Notes under the pieces: model-generated
What the model was told of the DNA's origin: nothing
Seen by the model: only the letters and a program-made list of their open reading frames with translations
Database searches by the model: none
Position numbers and translations under genes: made by a program
Shown: piece by piece, positions 8,256 to 17,246 of the stretch
How the letters are laid out: each line of letters starts with the position of its first letter
Position numbering within the stretch: the first letter of the stretch is position 1
Assembly: GCA_963976815.1 (NCBI GenBank)
Contig: CAXBLU010000013.1
Coordinates: 1-64,000, forward strand
Source: JAHRVQ01 sp963976815
GTDB taxonomy: Bacteria > Pseudomonadota > Gammaproteobacteria > Pseudomonadales > Azotimanducaceae
Length of the DNA stretch: 64,000 nt
Direction of reading: 5' to 3'

Positions 8256-9620
8256 TTGGCGAAAACAAAAACAGTGTTTGTATGCGGCGACTGTGGCTCG
8301 GAGTTTGCCAAATGGCAGGGTCAATGCAATGACTGCAAAGCCTGGAACACACTGACCCGCCTTAGCGTTGATAGTGCCCAGGGTGCAGCTCGACGAAAGG
8401 GATTCTCCGGGCAGTTGGCGTCCGCGCAAACCCTGTCGGAAGTTTCTGCAACCGATGTCCCACGATTGCTCACTACCATGGTCGAATTTGACCGGGTGTT
8501 GGGGGGCGGCCTAGTACCTGGTTCAGCAATACTAATCAGTGGAAATCCTGGTGCGGGTAAAAGCACACTCTTGATTCAGCTCTTATGCCAGCTTGCTGCT
8601 ACCCAGTCCGCTCTATATGTGACCGGTGAGGAGAGCCTTGCCCAGATTGCCATGCGGGCTCGTCGATTGCAGCTACCACTGGATGAGCTTAAGGTCATGG
8701 CACAAACCAGTGTTGATACGATTCTTCAGGTCTGGGATGAAATGAAACCCAAGTTGATTGTGATCGATTCGATTCAGGTGATGCATCTCGATAACGTCGA
8801 TTCAGCGCCCGGTGGTGTGACTCAAGTAAGAGAAAGTGCCGCGGTTCTCATTCAGCAAGCCAAGAAAACGGATACCGTTCTGCTGCTTGTTGGTCACGTG
8901 ACAAAAGACGGTAATCTGGCGGGGCCCCGCGTTCTCGAACATATGATTGATTGTTTTATCATGTTGGACGGCGACCAGGATGCTCGTTATCGCACACTAC
9001 GAAGCAGCAAAAATCGTTTTGGCGCCGTGAATGAACTCGGTATTTTTGCGATGACGGAAAAAGGCATGATGGAAGTTTCGAACCCATCAGCAATATTTTT
9101 GTCCCGCACCGAAGAAGCTACGCCGGGCTCGATTGTCATGGTGGTGTGGGAAGGAACCAGGCCATTACTTGTGGAAGCCCAGGCACTTGTTGACGCCAGT
9201 AGTTTTGGCAACCCGCGGCGAGTTGCCGTGGGGTTTGAGCAAAATCGATTGGCTATGTTACTAGCGGTCTTACATCGTCACGGTGGTTTGCAGGTGGGTG
9301 ATCAGGATGTTTTTGTCAACGCGGTGGGTGGCATTAAGGTTGCCGAAACCAGTAGTGACCTCGCGCTATTGATGGCCGTTGTATCAAGCTTTCGTAATCG
9401 GGCGCTACCTCAAGACATTATTTGTTTTGGTGAGGTGGGTCTGTCGGGGGAGATTCGTCCAGTACCAAACGGTCAAGAACGTATTCGTGAGGCTGCAAAA
9501 CACGGCTTTAAACGGGCCATTGTACCGAAAGGCAATATGCCCAAAAAAGCGATTGATGGCATGAAGGTCACAGGCGTAAGTCGACTGAGCCAGGCCCTCG
9601 ACGCGATAGCGGACTTCTAG
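8256..9620 (+). CDS. radA: DNA repair protein RadA
   Basis: A 454-residue RecA-like, DnaB-type branch-migration helicase. It shows a C4 zinc finger near the N-terminus (VCGDCG, CNDCKAW), Walker A GNPGAGKST, the RadA-specific motif KNRFG (in SSKNRFGAVNELG) and a C-terminal Lon-protease-like domain (about 280-454). The start is TTG at 8256. It processes recombination intermediates and is followed after 2 bp by the next gene. Confidence 0.95.
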   Translation: MAKTKTVFVCGDCGSEFAKWQGQCNDCKAWNTLTRLSVDSAQGAARRKGFSGQLASAQTLSEVSATDVPRLLTTMVEFDRVLGGGLVPGSAILISGNPGAGKSTLLIQLLCQLAATQSALYVTGEESLAQIAMRARRLQLPLDELKVMAQTSVDTILQVWDEMKPKLIVIDSIQVMHLDNVDSAPGGVTQVRESAAVLIQQAKKTDTVLLLVGHVTKDGNLAGPRVLEHMIDCFIMLDGDQDARYRTLRSSKNRFGAVNELGIFAMTEKGMMEVSNPSAIFLSRTEEATPGSIVMVVWEGTRPLLVEAQALVDASSFGNPRRVAVGFEQNRLAMLLAVLHRHGGLQVGDQDVFVNAVGGIKVAETSSDLALLMAVVSSFRNRALPQDIICFGEVGLSGEIRPVPNGQERIREAAKHGFKRAIVPKGNMPKKAIDGMKVTGVSRLSQALDAIADF

Positions 9621-9622
9621 TC

Positions 9623-10132
9623 GTGTACCCAGTGACTGTTATTTCCGGTGCTCCCGGCTCTGGCAAAACAACCCTGGCCAGGTCGTTAGCAGAAAATTCA
9701 ATGAAAGGTGTGCATATCCCAACGGACTACTTTTTTGATTTTGTGCGGCATAAACTCGATCCTTCGTTGCCCGGGTCTGAGATTCAAAATGAGGTGATAC
9801 TAAATGCCTGGTGCGATGCAGCTGTGGTCTATCGGGCAGCGGGCTATGAGGTGTTTGTTGATGGTGTGATTGGCTCCTGGTGGTTTGAGCAGCTAAGAGA
9901 AAAGTTTGGAGTCTTCCGATACGTTGTGCTCAGTTGCGATCTGAAGGACAGTTTATCCAGGGTTTCTGCCCGGCATGGTCAAAGCTCAGCAACACCTGAG
10001 ATTGTGCAACGTATGCACACACAGTTTCTGGCGGTTGAAACTGACTTTCGGAGCCATGTGATTCAAACCGGGTCTCTCACCGCAGCTCAAGTTGTTGCAG
10101 CGTACGGTGAGTTAGATCAGCTCACTATCTAG
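9623..10132 (+). CDS. P-loop kinase-like protein downstream of radA
   Basis: A 169-residue small P-loop NTPase of the AAA_33/zeta-toxin-like kinase type. Walker A is GAPGSGKTT (residues 9-17), and a downstream HIPTDYFFDFVRHKL segment resembles the substrate-binding region of small-molecule or nucleotide kinases. The substrate cannot be told from the sequence. It starts with GTG 2 bp after the radA stop. It ends exactly where the convergent ettA stop begins, so there is no room for a terminator. Confidence 0.7.
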   Translation: MYPVTVISGAPGSGKTTLARSLAENSMKGVHIPTDYFFDFVRHKLDPSLPGSEIQNEVILNAWCDAAVVYRAAGYEVFVDGVIGSWWFEQLREKFGVFRYVVLSCDLKDSLSRVSARHGQSSATPEIVQRMHTQFLAVETDFRSHVIQTGSLTAAQVVAAYGELDQLTI

Positions 10133-11806
10133 TTAGGTGGCGAGCTTCTTGTAGTGAACCCGGGTAGGCGTTTGGCCCCGTTCACCGACTCGCTTGCGGT
10201 AATCTTCTTCGTACTCGGTATAGTTTCCGTCAAACCAGACAACCTGACTGTCGCCTTCAAAGGCGAGCATATGAGTGGCTATACGATCCAGAAACCAACG
10301 GTCGTGGGAAATCACCATGATTGTCCCGGGGAATGCTTCAATAGCATCTTCTAGTGCTCGAAGCGTCTCGACATCCAGATCATTGGTAGGTTCGTCGAGT
10401 AATAGTACGTTCGCGCCTTTTTTAAGTAGTTTAGCAAGATGGACTCGATTGCGTTCACCGCCGGACAGGTCTTTGACCATTTTTTGCTGATCGGAACCCT
10501 TAAAATTAAAACGGCTGACATAGGATCGCGACTGTGTTTGGTAACGACCAATTTCAAGTATTTCATTGCCTTCTGAAATTTCCTCCCAGACATTTTTGTC
10601 GTCTGAAAGTGATTCTCGGCTCTGGTCTACGTATCCAAGCTCAACGGTTTCACCTACTTTGAGGCTACCCTCGTCGGGTTGTTCCTCTCCGCAAATCATT
10701 CGGAATAAGGTTGATTTGCCTGCGCCGTTGCCGCCGATGATGCCAACAATAGCGCCCCGTGGAACTGAAAAGGTGAGGTCCTCAATAAGCAGATCATCAC
10801 CAAAACCCTTTTGCAGGTGCTCGACCTCAAGGACCACATCGCCCAGTCTTGGGCCCGGTGGGATGTACAATTCGAGGGTTTCGTTGCGAGTTTGAAATTC
10901 CTGGGAGCTCAGTTCCTCAAATCTAGCCAGACGAGCTTTGTTCTTTGCGTGTCTTGCTTTGGGTTGTGTCTTAACCCACTCCAATTCTGTTTTGATTGAA
11001 CGTTGCCGGGAGACCTCCTGTTTCTTCTCAATTTGTAGTCTCTTATCCTTTGCTTCTAGCCAATCGGAGTAATTGCCCTCGTAGGGGATGCCGTAGCCGC
11101 GATCCAACTCAAGAATCCAGCCTGCGGCATTGTCTAAAAAGTATCTATCGTGGGTGATGGCAACCACAGTGCCGGGAAAGTCTTTCAAAAAGCGTTCTAG
11201 CCAACCAACGCTTTCAGCATCCAGGTGGTTGGTGGGTTCGTCCAGCAGCAACATGTCAGGGTTGGATAGGAGAAGTCTACAGAGCGCAACTCGCCGCCGT
11301 TCACCACCGGAAAGGTTAGTGACGTCTGCATCCCATGCGGGTAATCGTAGGGCGTCAGCAGCCACTTCAAGTTTTCTCTCAAGGTCCCAGCCGTCCATTG
11401 AATCGATTTTAAGTTGAAGTTCACCTTGTTTGGCGAGGAGGTCGTTCATTTCATCGTCGGACATGGGTTCGGCAAATCTGTCGGATATGGCATTAAACTC
11501 TGCAATTGCATCGGACAGCTCACGAACGCCATCTTCGACATTACCTCGCACGTCCTTAGCGGGGTCGAGGACAGGTTCCTGGGGTAAGTAACCCACATTA
11601 AGGTCAGGTTGGGGGCGAGCTTCGCCCAGATATTCGTTATCGACCCCGGCCATGATTCGAAGCAGCGTGGACTTACCAGCTCCATTTAAACCGAGGACAC
11701 CAATTTTTGCCCCCGGAAAGAAAGACAGAGAAATGTCCTTCAGAATCACGCGATTAGGCGGCACTACCTTGCCAACCTGGGACATTGTGTAAACGTATTG
11801 AGCCAT
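10133..11806 (-). CDS. ettA: Energy-dependent translational throttle protein EttA (ABC-F)
   Basis: A 557-residue ABC-F ATPase with two nucleotide-binding domains and no membrane segments. The N-terminus (MAQYVYTMSQVGKVVPP) and length match E. coli EttA. Walker A motifs are GLNGAGKST and GGNGAGKST; signatures are LSGGERRRVAL and LSGGERNRVHL; the inter-domain linker (about 240-320) is rich in basic residues. It binds the ribosomal E site and gates elongation according to the ATP/ADP ratio. It is monocistronic and divergent from nrdR. Confidence 0.95.
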   Translation of the reverse strand: MAQYVYTMSQVGKVVPPNRVILKDISLSFFPGAKIGVLGLNGAGKSTLLRIMAGVDNEYLGEARPQPDLNVGYLPQEPVLDPAKDVRGNVEDGVRELSDAIAEFNAISDRFAEPMSDDEMNDLLAKQGELQLKIDSMDGWDLERKLEVAADALRLPAWDADVTNLSGGERRRVALCRLLLSNPDMLLLDEPTNHLDAESVGWLERFLKDFPGTVVAITHDRYFLDNAAGWILELDRGYGIPYEGNYSDWLEAKDKRLQIEKKQEVSRQRSIKTELEWVKTQPKARHAKNKARLARFEELSSQEFQTRNETLELYIPPGPRLGDVVLEVEHLQKGFGDDLLIEDLTFSVPRGAIVGIIGGNGAGKSTLFRMICGEEQPDEGSLKVGETVELGYVDQSRESLSDDKNVWEEISEGNEILEIGRYQTQSRSYVSRFNFKGSDQQKMVKDLSGGERNRVHLAKLLKKGANVLLLDEPTNDLDVETLRALEDAIEAFPGTIMVISHDRWFLDRIATHMLAFEGDSQVVWFDGNYTEYEEDYRKRVGERGQTPTRVHYKKLAT

Positions 11807-11941
11807 GGAAAGCCTGCTGGAAAGAAGACAACGGGGCGCATTCTATCAAAGCTCAGCCCATCAAAGCACACCCGGAAAATAACAGCCCGTCCCAGGCTGC
11901 AATGAAGTAAAATGCTGCGTTTTTAGCGGGAATAGACTGTC

Positions 11942-12397
11942 GTGCATTGCCCTTTTTGTGGTCATGGTGAAACCAAGGTTATCGATTCCAGATTGGTTGC
12001 GGAAGGCGATCAAGTTCGTCGGCGCCGGGAATGCCAGGAATGTGGAGAAAGGTTTACCACGTTTGAGTCCGCCGAACTTGTGCTGCCCAGGGTGATTAAA
12101 TCTAATGGAAATCGCCAGCCCTTTGATGAGGATAAGCTTCGAAGTGGGATTCTCAGGGCTTTAGAAAAACGCCCGGTGAGTCTTGAGACCGTGGAATCGA
12201 CGATCAGCCATATCAAACATAAGCTACGTGCCACCGGTGAACGGGAACTTAAAACCCGGGATGTTGGTGAGCTGGTGATGGAAGAATTACGAAAACTGGA
12301 TGATGTGGCTTATGTTCGCTTTGCCTCTGTGTACCGAAGTTTTCAGGACATTGATGAGTTTCGTGAAGAAATAGATCGATTGAAGGATCGAACGTAA
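11942..12397 (+). CDS. nrdR: Transcriptional repressor NrdR
   Basis: A 151-residue ribonucleotide-reductase repressor. A zinc ribbon (CPFCG at 3-7, CQECGERF at 31-38) is followed by the ATP-cone (about 49-139, VIKSNGNRQPFDEDKL). It binds NrdR boxes upstream of nrd operons when loaded with dATP. The start is GTG. It heads the nrdR-ribD-ribH-nusB-thiL-pgpA cluster, 4 bp before ribD. Confidence 0.96.
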   Translation: MHCPFCGHGETKVIDSRLVAEGDQVRRRRECQECGERFTTFESAELVLPRVIKSNGNRQPFDEDKLRSGILRALEKRPVSLETVESTISHIKHKLRATGERELKTRDVGELVMEELRKLDDVAYVRFASVYRSFQDIDEFREEIDRLKDRT

Positions 12398-12401
12398 CAA
12401 T

Positions 12402-13502
12402 ATGGCGGCTGATATGACCAGCGATGAAACCTATATGGCACTCGCGATTCGAGAAGCAGAACGCGGGCTGTATACCGCAAGACCAAACCCCAGGGTTGGC
12501 TGCGTTTTAGTTCGAGATGACGAGATTATTGGCAAGGGCTTCCACCTCCAAACCGGCACAGCCCATGCAGAAGTCAACGCGATTAAGGCCGCAGGCGGCG
12601 ATGTCGCTGGCAGTACGGCCTATGTGACGCTGGAACCCTGCAGTTTTGTTGGCCGGACACCGTCCTGTGCTGACACCTTAATTGAAAAGGGCGTGCAGCG
12701 AGTGGTTTTTGCGGCGCAGGATCCGCATCCAGGGAATCGCGGCAAGGGCTTCGATAAACTTAGAGCCGCAGGAATTGAAGTTGTTGGCCCCATCTTAGAA
12801 TCGTCAGCGATTGCGCTAAACCCCGGCCATTTCAAAAAATTCAAAGCGGGTTTACCCTTCGTTCGACTAAAGCTTGCCCAGTCCCTTGATGGTCGAACTG
12901 CTCTCTCAAATGGAGATAGCCAGTGGATCACGGGTCCGGAGGCCCGGCGAGATGTTCAAAGATTAAGAGCGAGAAGTTGTGCCGTAGTGACCGGGGTCGA
13001 TACGGTTATTGCCGATAACCCAGGTCTAAATGTTAGATCCGGGGATATTGGCGGTGAATATGCCGAACTCGCTTCGAACATTCGAAGGCCGATTGTTGTA
13101 CTAGACTCGAAAGGCAGAATGCCCCAGGGAGCAAAACTCCACCAGAATTCAAATTTAATTGTGGTGCAAACTCCTGAACATGGAGCTGGCCAAACGACGG
13201 TTGCAGCCAATGATAAAGGTCAAATAGATCTGCTTCAGCTGTTACAATTTCTGGTCCGAGAAGAAGACTGCAGTGAGGTGCTCTTTGAATGTGGTGCTAC
13301 CCTTGCCGGTAGTCTGATTCAAAGCGGCCTGGTGGATGAGTTAATACTCTACATAGCCCCAAAGCTGATGGGGAATAGTGCCCGTGGATTGGTCCAGCTT
13401 GATGACATTCTGGATATGGGTCAGGTCCCCAGGTTTTCACTCAAAGATAGCCGCCAGGTGGGCGAGGATCTGAGATTGACCCTAAAAATAGCGGCGAGCT
13501 GA
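12402..13502 (+). CDS. ribD: Bifunctional riboflavin deaminase/reductase RibD
   Basis: A 366-residue two-domain enzyme catalysing steps two and three of riboflavin synthesis. The N-terminal zinc deaminase domain has HAEVNAI and the EPCSFVGRTPSC cysteines. The C-terminal reductase domain (about 145-362) has LKLAQSLDGRTAL and FECGATLAGSLI. A second in-frame ATG at 12414 is a possible start. It is followed directly by ribH; the usual ribC/ribE (riboflavin synthase) and ribB are absent here. No FMN riboswitch precedes it. Confidence 0.94.
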   Translation: MAADMTSDETYMALAIREAERGLYTARPNPRVGCVLVRDDEIIGKGFHLQTGTAHAEVNAIKAAGGDVAGSTAYVTLEPCSFVGRTPSCADTLIEKGVQRVVFAAQDPHPGNRGKGFDKLRAAGIEVVGPILESSAIALNPGHFKKFKAGLPFVRLKLAQSLDGRTALSNGDSQWITGPEARRDVQRLRARSCAVVTGVDTVIADNPGLNVRSGDIGGEYAELASNIRRPIVVLDSKGRMPQGAKLHQNSNLIVVQTPEHGAGQTTVAANDKGQIDLLQLLQFLVREEDCSEVLFECGATLAGSLIQSGLVDELILYIAPKLMGNSARGLVQLDDILDMGQVPRFSLKDSRQVGEDLRLTLKIAAS

Positions 13503-13546
13503 AGTGACTGGGCTATTGAAATGAACTTAAGAAAACAGGAATGAAG

Positions 13547-14008
13547 ATGAAAACGATTGAAGGCGATTTTTCTGCCGTTACTGCAAAGTTTGGCATCGTC
13601 GTGGCACGGTTTAATAGCTTTGTTGTTGAAGAGCTACTCAGTGGTGCCGTAGACGCGCTAAAACGACATGGGGTGGCCGAGGCTAACATCACTATCATTC
13701 GGGTGCCTGGTGCCTATGAGATGCCTCTTGTCACCAGGAAGGCCGTTGATTCGGGTCAGTATGACGCGATGATAGCGCTAGGAGCTGTCATTCGCGGTGG
13801 TACACCACATTTTGATTATGTGGCTGGAGAATGCGCCAGCGGCCTCGCGAAGATTTCGTTGGATAGCGGCGTGCCGGTTGCATTTGGCGTACTAACAACC
13901 GATACCACGGAGCAAGCGATAGAGCGTTCGGGCACCAAAGCAGGTAACAAGGGTGCTGATGCTGCGATGTCAGCCCTGGAAATGGTTAGCTTGTTGCGCA
14001 ATTTATGA
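13547..14008 (+). CDS. ribH: 6,7-dimethyl-8-ribityllumazine synthase
   Basis: A 153-residue enzyme that condenses the RibD product with 3,4-dihydroxybutanone phosphate. Typical motifs are GIVVARFNSF, VPGAYEMP and GAVIRGGTPHFDYV (with the catalytic His). The ATG at 13547 is chosen because ACAGGA lies 6 bp upstream; ATG 13541 (two residues longer) would be too close. The stop overlaps the nusB start (ATGA), giving translational coupling. Confidence 0.94.
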   Translation: MKTIEGDFSAVTAKFGIVVARFNSFVVEELLSGAVDALKRHGVAEANITIIRVPGAYEMPLVTRKAVDSGQYDAMIALGAVIRGGTPHFDYVAGECASGLAKISLDSGVPVAFGVLTTDTTEQAIERSGTKAGNKGADAAMSALEMVSLLRNL

Positions 14009-14448
14009 AAAAGCCTTCACCGGCCTCTCGCAGCAAAGCGAGACGGTTTGTCCTACAAGCCCTCTATCAGATGCACATGAGCCGTACCCCGGCTGTAGAG
14101 GTGTTCGCCCAGTTTCGTGCGAACCATGATATGAAGCGAGTGGATACAGAGTATTTGCGGGGATTATTGATCGGTATTGATGCCCATCGCGCGGATCTGT
14201 TGGCACTGATCAAACCCAAATTAGAGCGAGAGGTGAATGAACTTGATCCGATCGAAACTGCAGCGCTATTAATTGGCACATATGAGCTGCAACATAAAAT
14301 TGAGCTGCCGTATCGTGTTGTGATTAATGAAGGTGTTGAGTTAGCTAAACAGTTTGGCGCCGCAGAGAGTCATAAGCTTGTAAATTCAGTGCTTGACGCT
14401 CTGGCACGTGAGTTACGCGAGCTGGAATACAAGGCTCGGTCGGGCTAG
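14005..14448 (+). CDS. nusB: Transcription antitermination factor NusB
   Basis: A 147-residue all-helical RNA-binding protein. The N-terminal SRSKARRFVLQALYQ and the PYRVVINEGVELAKQFG motif are typical. With S10 (NusE) it binds boxA in rRNA leaders. It overlaps the ribH stop by 4 bases and is followed by thiL after 4 bases. Confidence 0.95.
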   Translation: MKKPSPASRSKARRFVLQALYQMHMSRTPAVEVFAQFRANHDMKRVDTEYLRGLLIGIDAHRADLLALIKPKLEREVNELDPIETAALLIGTYELQHKIELPYRVVINEGVELAKQFGAAESHKLVNSVLDALARELRELEYKARSG

Positions 14449-14452
14449 TTTG

Positions 14453-15403
14453 ATGGACGAATTCGACATCATTCGGCGCTACTTTTTGGATGCCTTGATG
14501 CCGAATTATGTCAGCACGGGTCCCGGCGATGATTGTGCGGTTTTCTCGGTTCCTAGTGAAAAATCACTATGTGTATCAACGGATACCCTGCTTGCAGGTG
14601 TTCACTTCCCCCTTGATGCCGCTCCAGACGTTGTTGCAACTCGAGCCTTTGGTGCAAATCTAAGCGACCTTGCGGCAATGGGAGCAGAGCCCTATGCAGC
14701 AACGGTTGCTCTGACCATACCGAGTGGCGACGCTGACTGGTTGGGCCGTTTTTCGGCAGCTTCGAGAACCTGTTCTGAATTACATCGCTGCCCCGTTGTT
14801 GGGGGAAATCTTGCTAAAGGAGCGTTGTCGATCACCCTGACGGTAATGGGTGTGGTACCCGATGGTACTGCATTGCTGCGTTCTGGCGCTGGGATAGAAG
14901 ATGATATTTATGTGTCGGGTTTTCTTGGGGATTCAGCGGGTGCAGTGAAGCAGTTGGGTCGTGATGATGCCAACGCTGATCTGCTAGGTAGGTATCAAAA
15001 TCCCGAGCCGAGATTGCGACTCGGTGCAGAATTGCTTGGTGTTGCGAGTGCGGCTATCGATATTTCAGACGGTTTTGTTTCTGACCTGGGTCATCTGGTC
15101 GAAAGTAGTGGCGTTAGCGCTGTAATCAATCGCAGCCAGATACCTGTTTCCAATATGCTAGTTAAAGTCTTTGGTCGTGCGGTTGCGCTCGACCTGGCAT
15201 TGAATGGCGGTGACGATTATGAGCTCTGTTTTACCGCGGCACAGGAGTATCGGGATCAAATTAATGCGATCGGCAAACAGTTGGATCTTAACTTGTCGAG
15301 ACTGGGAGAAATCGTTAGTAAGCGTCATTCTGTGAGTGGCGCTCGAATTGTTGATGCAGATGGGCAAGAAATTGAAGCCGCGGGTTATAGGCATTTTTTA
15401 TGA
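14453..15403 (+). CDS. thiL: Thiamine-monophosphate kinase
   Basis: A 316-residue kinase making thiamine pyrophosphate from thiamine monophosphate. It belongs to the PurM/AIR synthase fold: N-terminal GPGDDCAVF and the STDTLLAGVHFP metal/ATP region, then DISDGFVSDLGHL and LNGGDDYELCFT. ATG 14453 (MDEFDIIRRYF) is chosen over an upstream extension at 14393 that lies inside nusB. The stop overlaps the pgpA start (ATGA). Confidence 0.94.
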   Translation: MDEFDIIRRYFLDALMPNYVSTGPGDDCAVFSVPSEKSLCVSTDTLLAGVHFPLDAAPDVVATRAFGANLSDLAAMGAEPYAATVALTIPSGDADWLGRFSAASRTCSELHRCPVVGGNLAKGALSITLTVMGVVPDGTALLRSGAGIEDDIYVSGFLGDSAGAVKQLGRDDANADLLGRYQNPEPRLRLGAELLGVASAAIDISDGFVSDLGHLVESSGVSAVINRSQIPVSNMLVKVFGRAVALDLALNGGDDYELCFTAAQEYRDQINAIGKQLDLNLSRLGEIVSKRHSVSGARIVDADGQEIEAAGYRHFL

Positions 15404-15897
15404 GTGAGTTCAGTCGCGCCAGAAAAACCTTTACCCATCCTTTGTACTTCCTCGCTCTGGGATTCGGTTCAGGACTATCTCGATGGATGCCTGGCACAGC
15501 TGGGACGGTAATGGCAGTTCCCATCTATCTGCTTTTTCAGCCACTGGGGCTCTGGTGGCATCTTGGCATTGTCGCTACCACGCTTGTTGCTGGTATCTAT
15601 ATTTGTGATTGGGTTGCCCGGGACATGCAAATCAAAGATCCCGGTTGTATTGTCTGGGATGAGTTTGTTGGCTTGTGGATTACTTTGATCCTATGTCCTG
15701 CTGGTTGGTATTGGCTCTTACTGGGATTTGGTCTATTCCGCTTCTTTGATATCTTGAAACCCTGGCCGGTGAGCTGGCTAGATCAAAATTTGAAAGGTGG
15801 ACTTGGCATCATGTTGGATGATGTTGCAGCGGGCATTTACGCCCTCCTTTGTTTGCAACTTGCCTATATCGGCGCGCAAACTCAGGGCTGGGGGTAA
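15400..15897 (+). CDS. pgpA: Phosphatidylglycerophosphatase A
   Basis: A 165-residue inner-membrane phosphatase converting phosphatidylglycerophosphate to phosphatidylglycerol. The PgpA signatures GFGSGLSRWMPGTAGT and CIVWDEFVGLW are present, with three to four hydrophobic segments. It is coupled to thiL by a 4-base overlap and ends the nrdR-rib-nusB-thiL-pgpA set. Confidence 0.94.
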   Translation: MSEFSRARKTFTHPLYFLALGFGSGLSRWMPGTAGTVMAVPIYLLFQPLGLWWHLGIVATTLVAGIYICDWVARDMQIKDPGCIVWDEFVGLWITLILCPAGWYWLLLGFGLFRFFDILKPWPVSWLDQNLKGGLGIMLDDVAAGIYALLCLQLAYIGAQTQGWG

Positions 15898-15921
15898 TCT
15901 ATTAAACAAATTGGCTTTAGT

Positions 15922-16563
15922 TTGTTGCTTGTTTTCAGCTTCTTCCTCAGCGCGCTTTTCAGCTCCGTCGGGCAAGCTCAGGAACTTGAAATAGATGTGC
16001 TTGGGCTATTTAAAAACGCCGCCATGTTAAAGATTGCCGGTAAAGAACAGCTATTAAAAACCGGCCAACGTAGTGAAGAGGGCGTGCTTCTGGTCAGCGC
16101 TGATAGTCGAGGTGCCGTCATTGAGGTTAATGGTGAATCCATGTCCCTTGATCTCAGTAGTCATATCGCTGCAAATTTCAAAAGACCGACGGAGTCTACC
16201 GTCTCTATCTTGCTTAACCCGTCCGGTCAGTACCTGACCCGGGGCACCATAAATGGACGCAGTGTCCAATTCCTGGTGGATACAGGCGCGAATATTGTTG
16301 CGCTAAATGCCAATGCGGCAATTAGTTTGGGCCTGGATGTGAGTGAAGGCAGGCTGGTCAACGTCAGCACCGCTGGGGGTGTCACGGAGTCGAGGCTAAT
16401 CACTTTGGATGTGGTTCAGGTTGGGAATATCCGGGTGAGTAATGTTCAGGCCGCTGTCATGATGGGAAATTATCCAGAAGACATCCTCTTGGGCATGACA
16501 TTTCTCAGAAATGTGACCATTTCTGAGTCCGGTGGCGTTATGCAGCTTAAAGGAAAGTTCTAG
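15922..16563 (+). CDS. Periplasmic retropepsin-like aspartic protease (TIGR02281-type)
   Basis: A 213-residue protein with an N-terminal hydrophobic signal sequence ending near VGQAQ and a clan AA aspartic protease domain (about 95-210). The single catalytic motif FLVDTGAN (D at about 122) means the enzyme must dimerise. The substrate is unknown. The annotated TTG start lacks the positive charge of a signal peptide. The frame is open back to the pgpA stop, and an ATT at 15901 would give MKQIGFSLLLV, a better n-region, behind a GGGGG stretch at about 15889-15893. The start is therefore uncertain. Confidence 0.75.
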   Translation: MLLVFSFFLSALFSSVGQAQELEIDVLGLFKNAAMLKIAGKEQLLKTGQRSEEGVLLVSADSRGAVIEVNGESMSLDLSSHIAANFKRPTESTVSILLNPSGQYLTRGTINGRSVQFLVDTGANIVALNANAAISLGLDVSEGRLVNVSTAGGVTESRLITLDVVQVGNIRVSNVQAAVMMGNYPEDILLGMTFLRNVTISESGGVMQLKGKF

Positions 16564-16653
16564 AGCTAATTTTTGGACCCTATAACTTTTTTACCTGCAA
16601 GCAGAACTTTATGGCCCGACCCTGATAAAATCACCGGGTTAGGAGATTTCAAT

Positions 16654-17244
16654 TTGACTGCCATTTACATTGCATCGTCCCGTCTGCCCACTCCCTTTGG
16701 GGAATTTATGCTGCATGGCTTCGAAGACGCCGCCACAGGTCAGGAGCATGTCGCCATTACCCTGGGTGACGTCACCGATGGTGAGCCCGTCCTGTGCCGT
16801 GTGCACTCTGAATGCCTTACCGGGGACGCACTCTTTAGCATGCGATGTGACTGTGGGGCGCAACTCCAAACCGCGCTGCAGAGAATTTCTGAGGAAGGTC
16901 GGGGAATGATTCTCTATCTGCGACAGGAAGGCAGAGGGATCGGCCTGATCAACAAGGTCCGCGCCTACGAGCTGCAGGATCAGGGTGCTGATACCGTCGA
17001 GGCAAACGAGCGACTCGGTTTTGATGCGGATCTGCGGGACTACACGATCTGCAAGACCATGTTTGGCCACTTTCAAATTAGCAAAGTCGTGTTGATGACC
17101 AATAACCCGGTCAAGATTACTGCATTAACCAAGCTGGGTATTGAAGTGTTGGACCGCCAACCGCTGCAAACCGGTCACAACGATCATAATGCCCGCTACC
17201 TTGCGACCAAAGCCGGCAAGCTAGGCCACCTGCTCGATAAATAG
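16654..17244 (+). CDS. ribA: GTP cyclohydrolase II
   Basis: A 196-residue enzyme that opens GTP in the first step of riboflavin synthesis. Zinc ligands lie in the CLTGDALFSMRCDCG segment, and the RQEGRGIG and GHFQISKVVLMTNNP motifs are typical. The TTG at 16654 is chosen because AGGAG lies 8 bp upstream and the length then equals the 196 residues of E. coli RibA. The frame stays open to a TTG at 16573, which would add 27 residues unlike the family. It stands alone rather than as a RibBA fusion, convergent with dxs with 2 bases between. Confidence 0.93.
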   Translation: MTAIYIASSRLPTPFGEFMLHGFEDAATGQEHVAITLGDVTDGEPVLCRVHSECLTGDALFSMRCDCGAQLQTALQRISEEGRGMILYLRQEGRGIGLINKVRAYELQDQGADTVEANERLGFDADLRDYTICKTMFGHFQISKVVLMTNNPVKITALTKLGIEVLDRQPLQTGHNDHNARYLATKAGKLGHLLDK

Positions 17245-17246
17245 GC

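Noticed and set aside
12380..13546. FMN riboswitch near the riboflavin genes
   Set aside because: No conserved AGGAT...GGTGAAATTC-type elements were seen before ribD, ribH or ribA.
16573..16653. N-terminal extension of RibA
   Set aside because: Family length and a good AGGAG before TTG 16654 favour the shorter protein.
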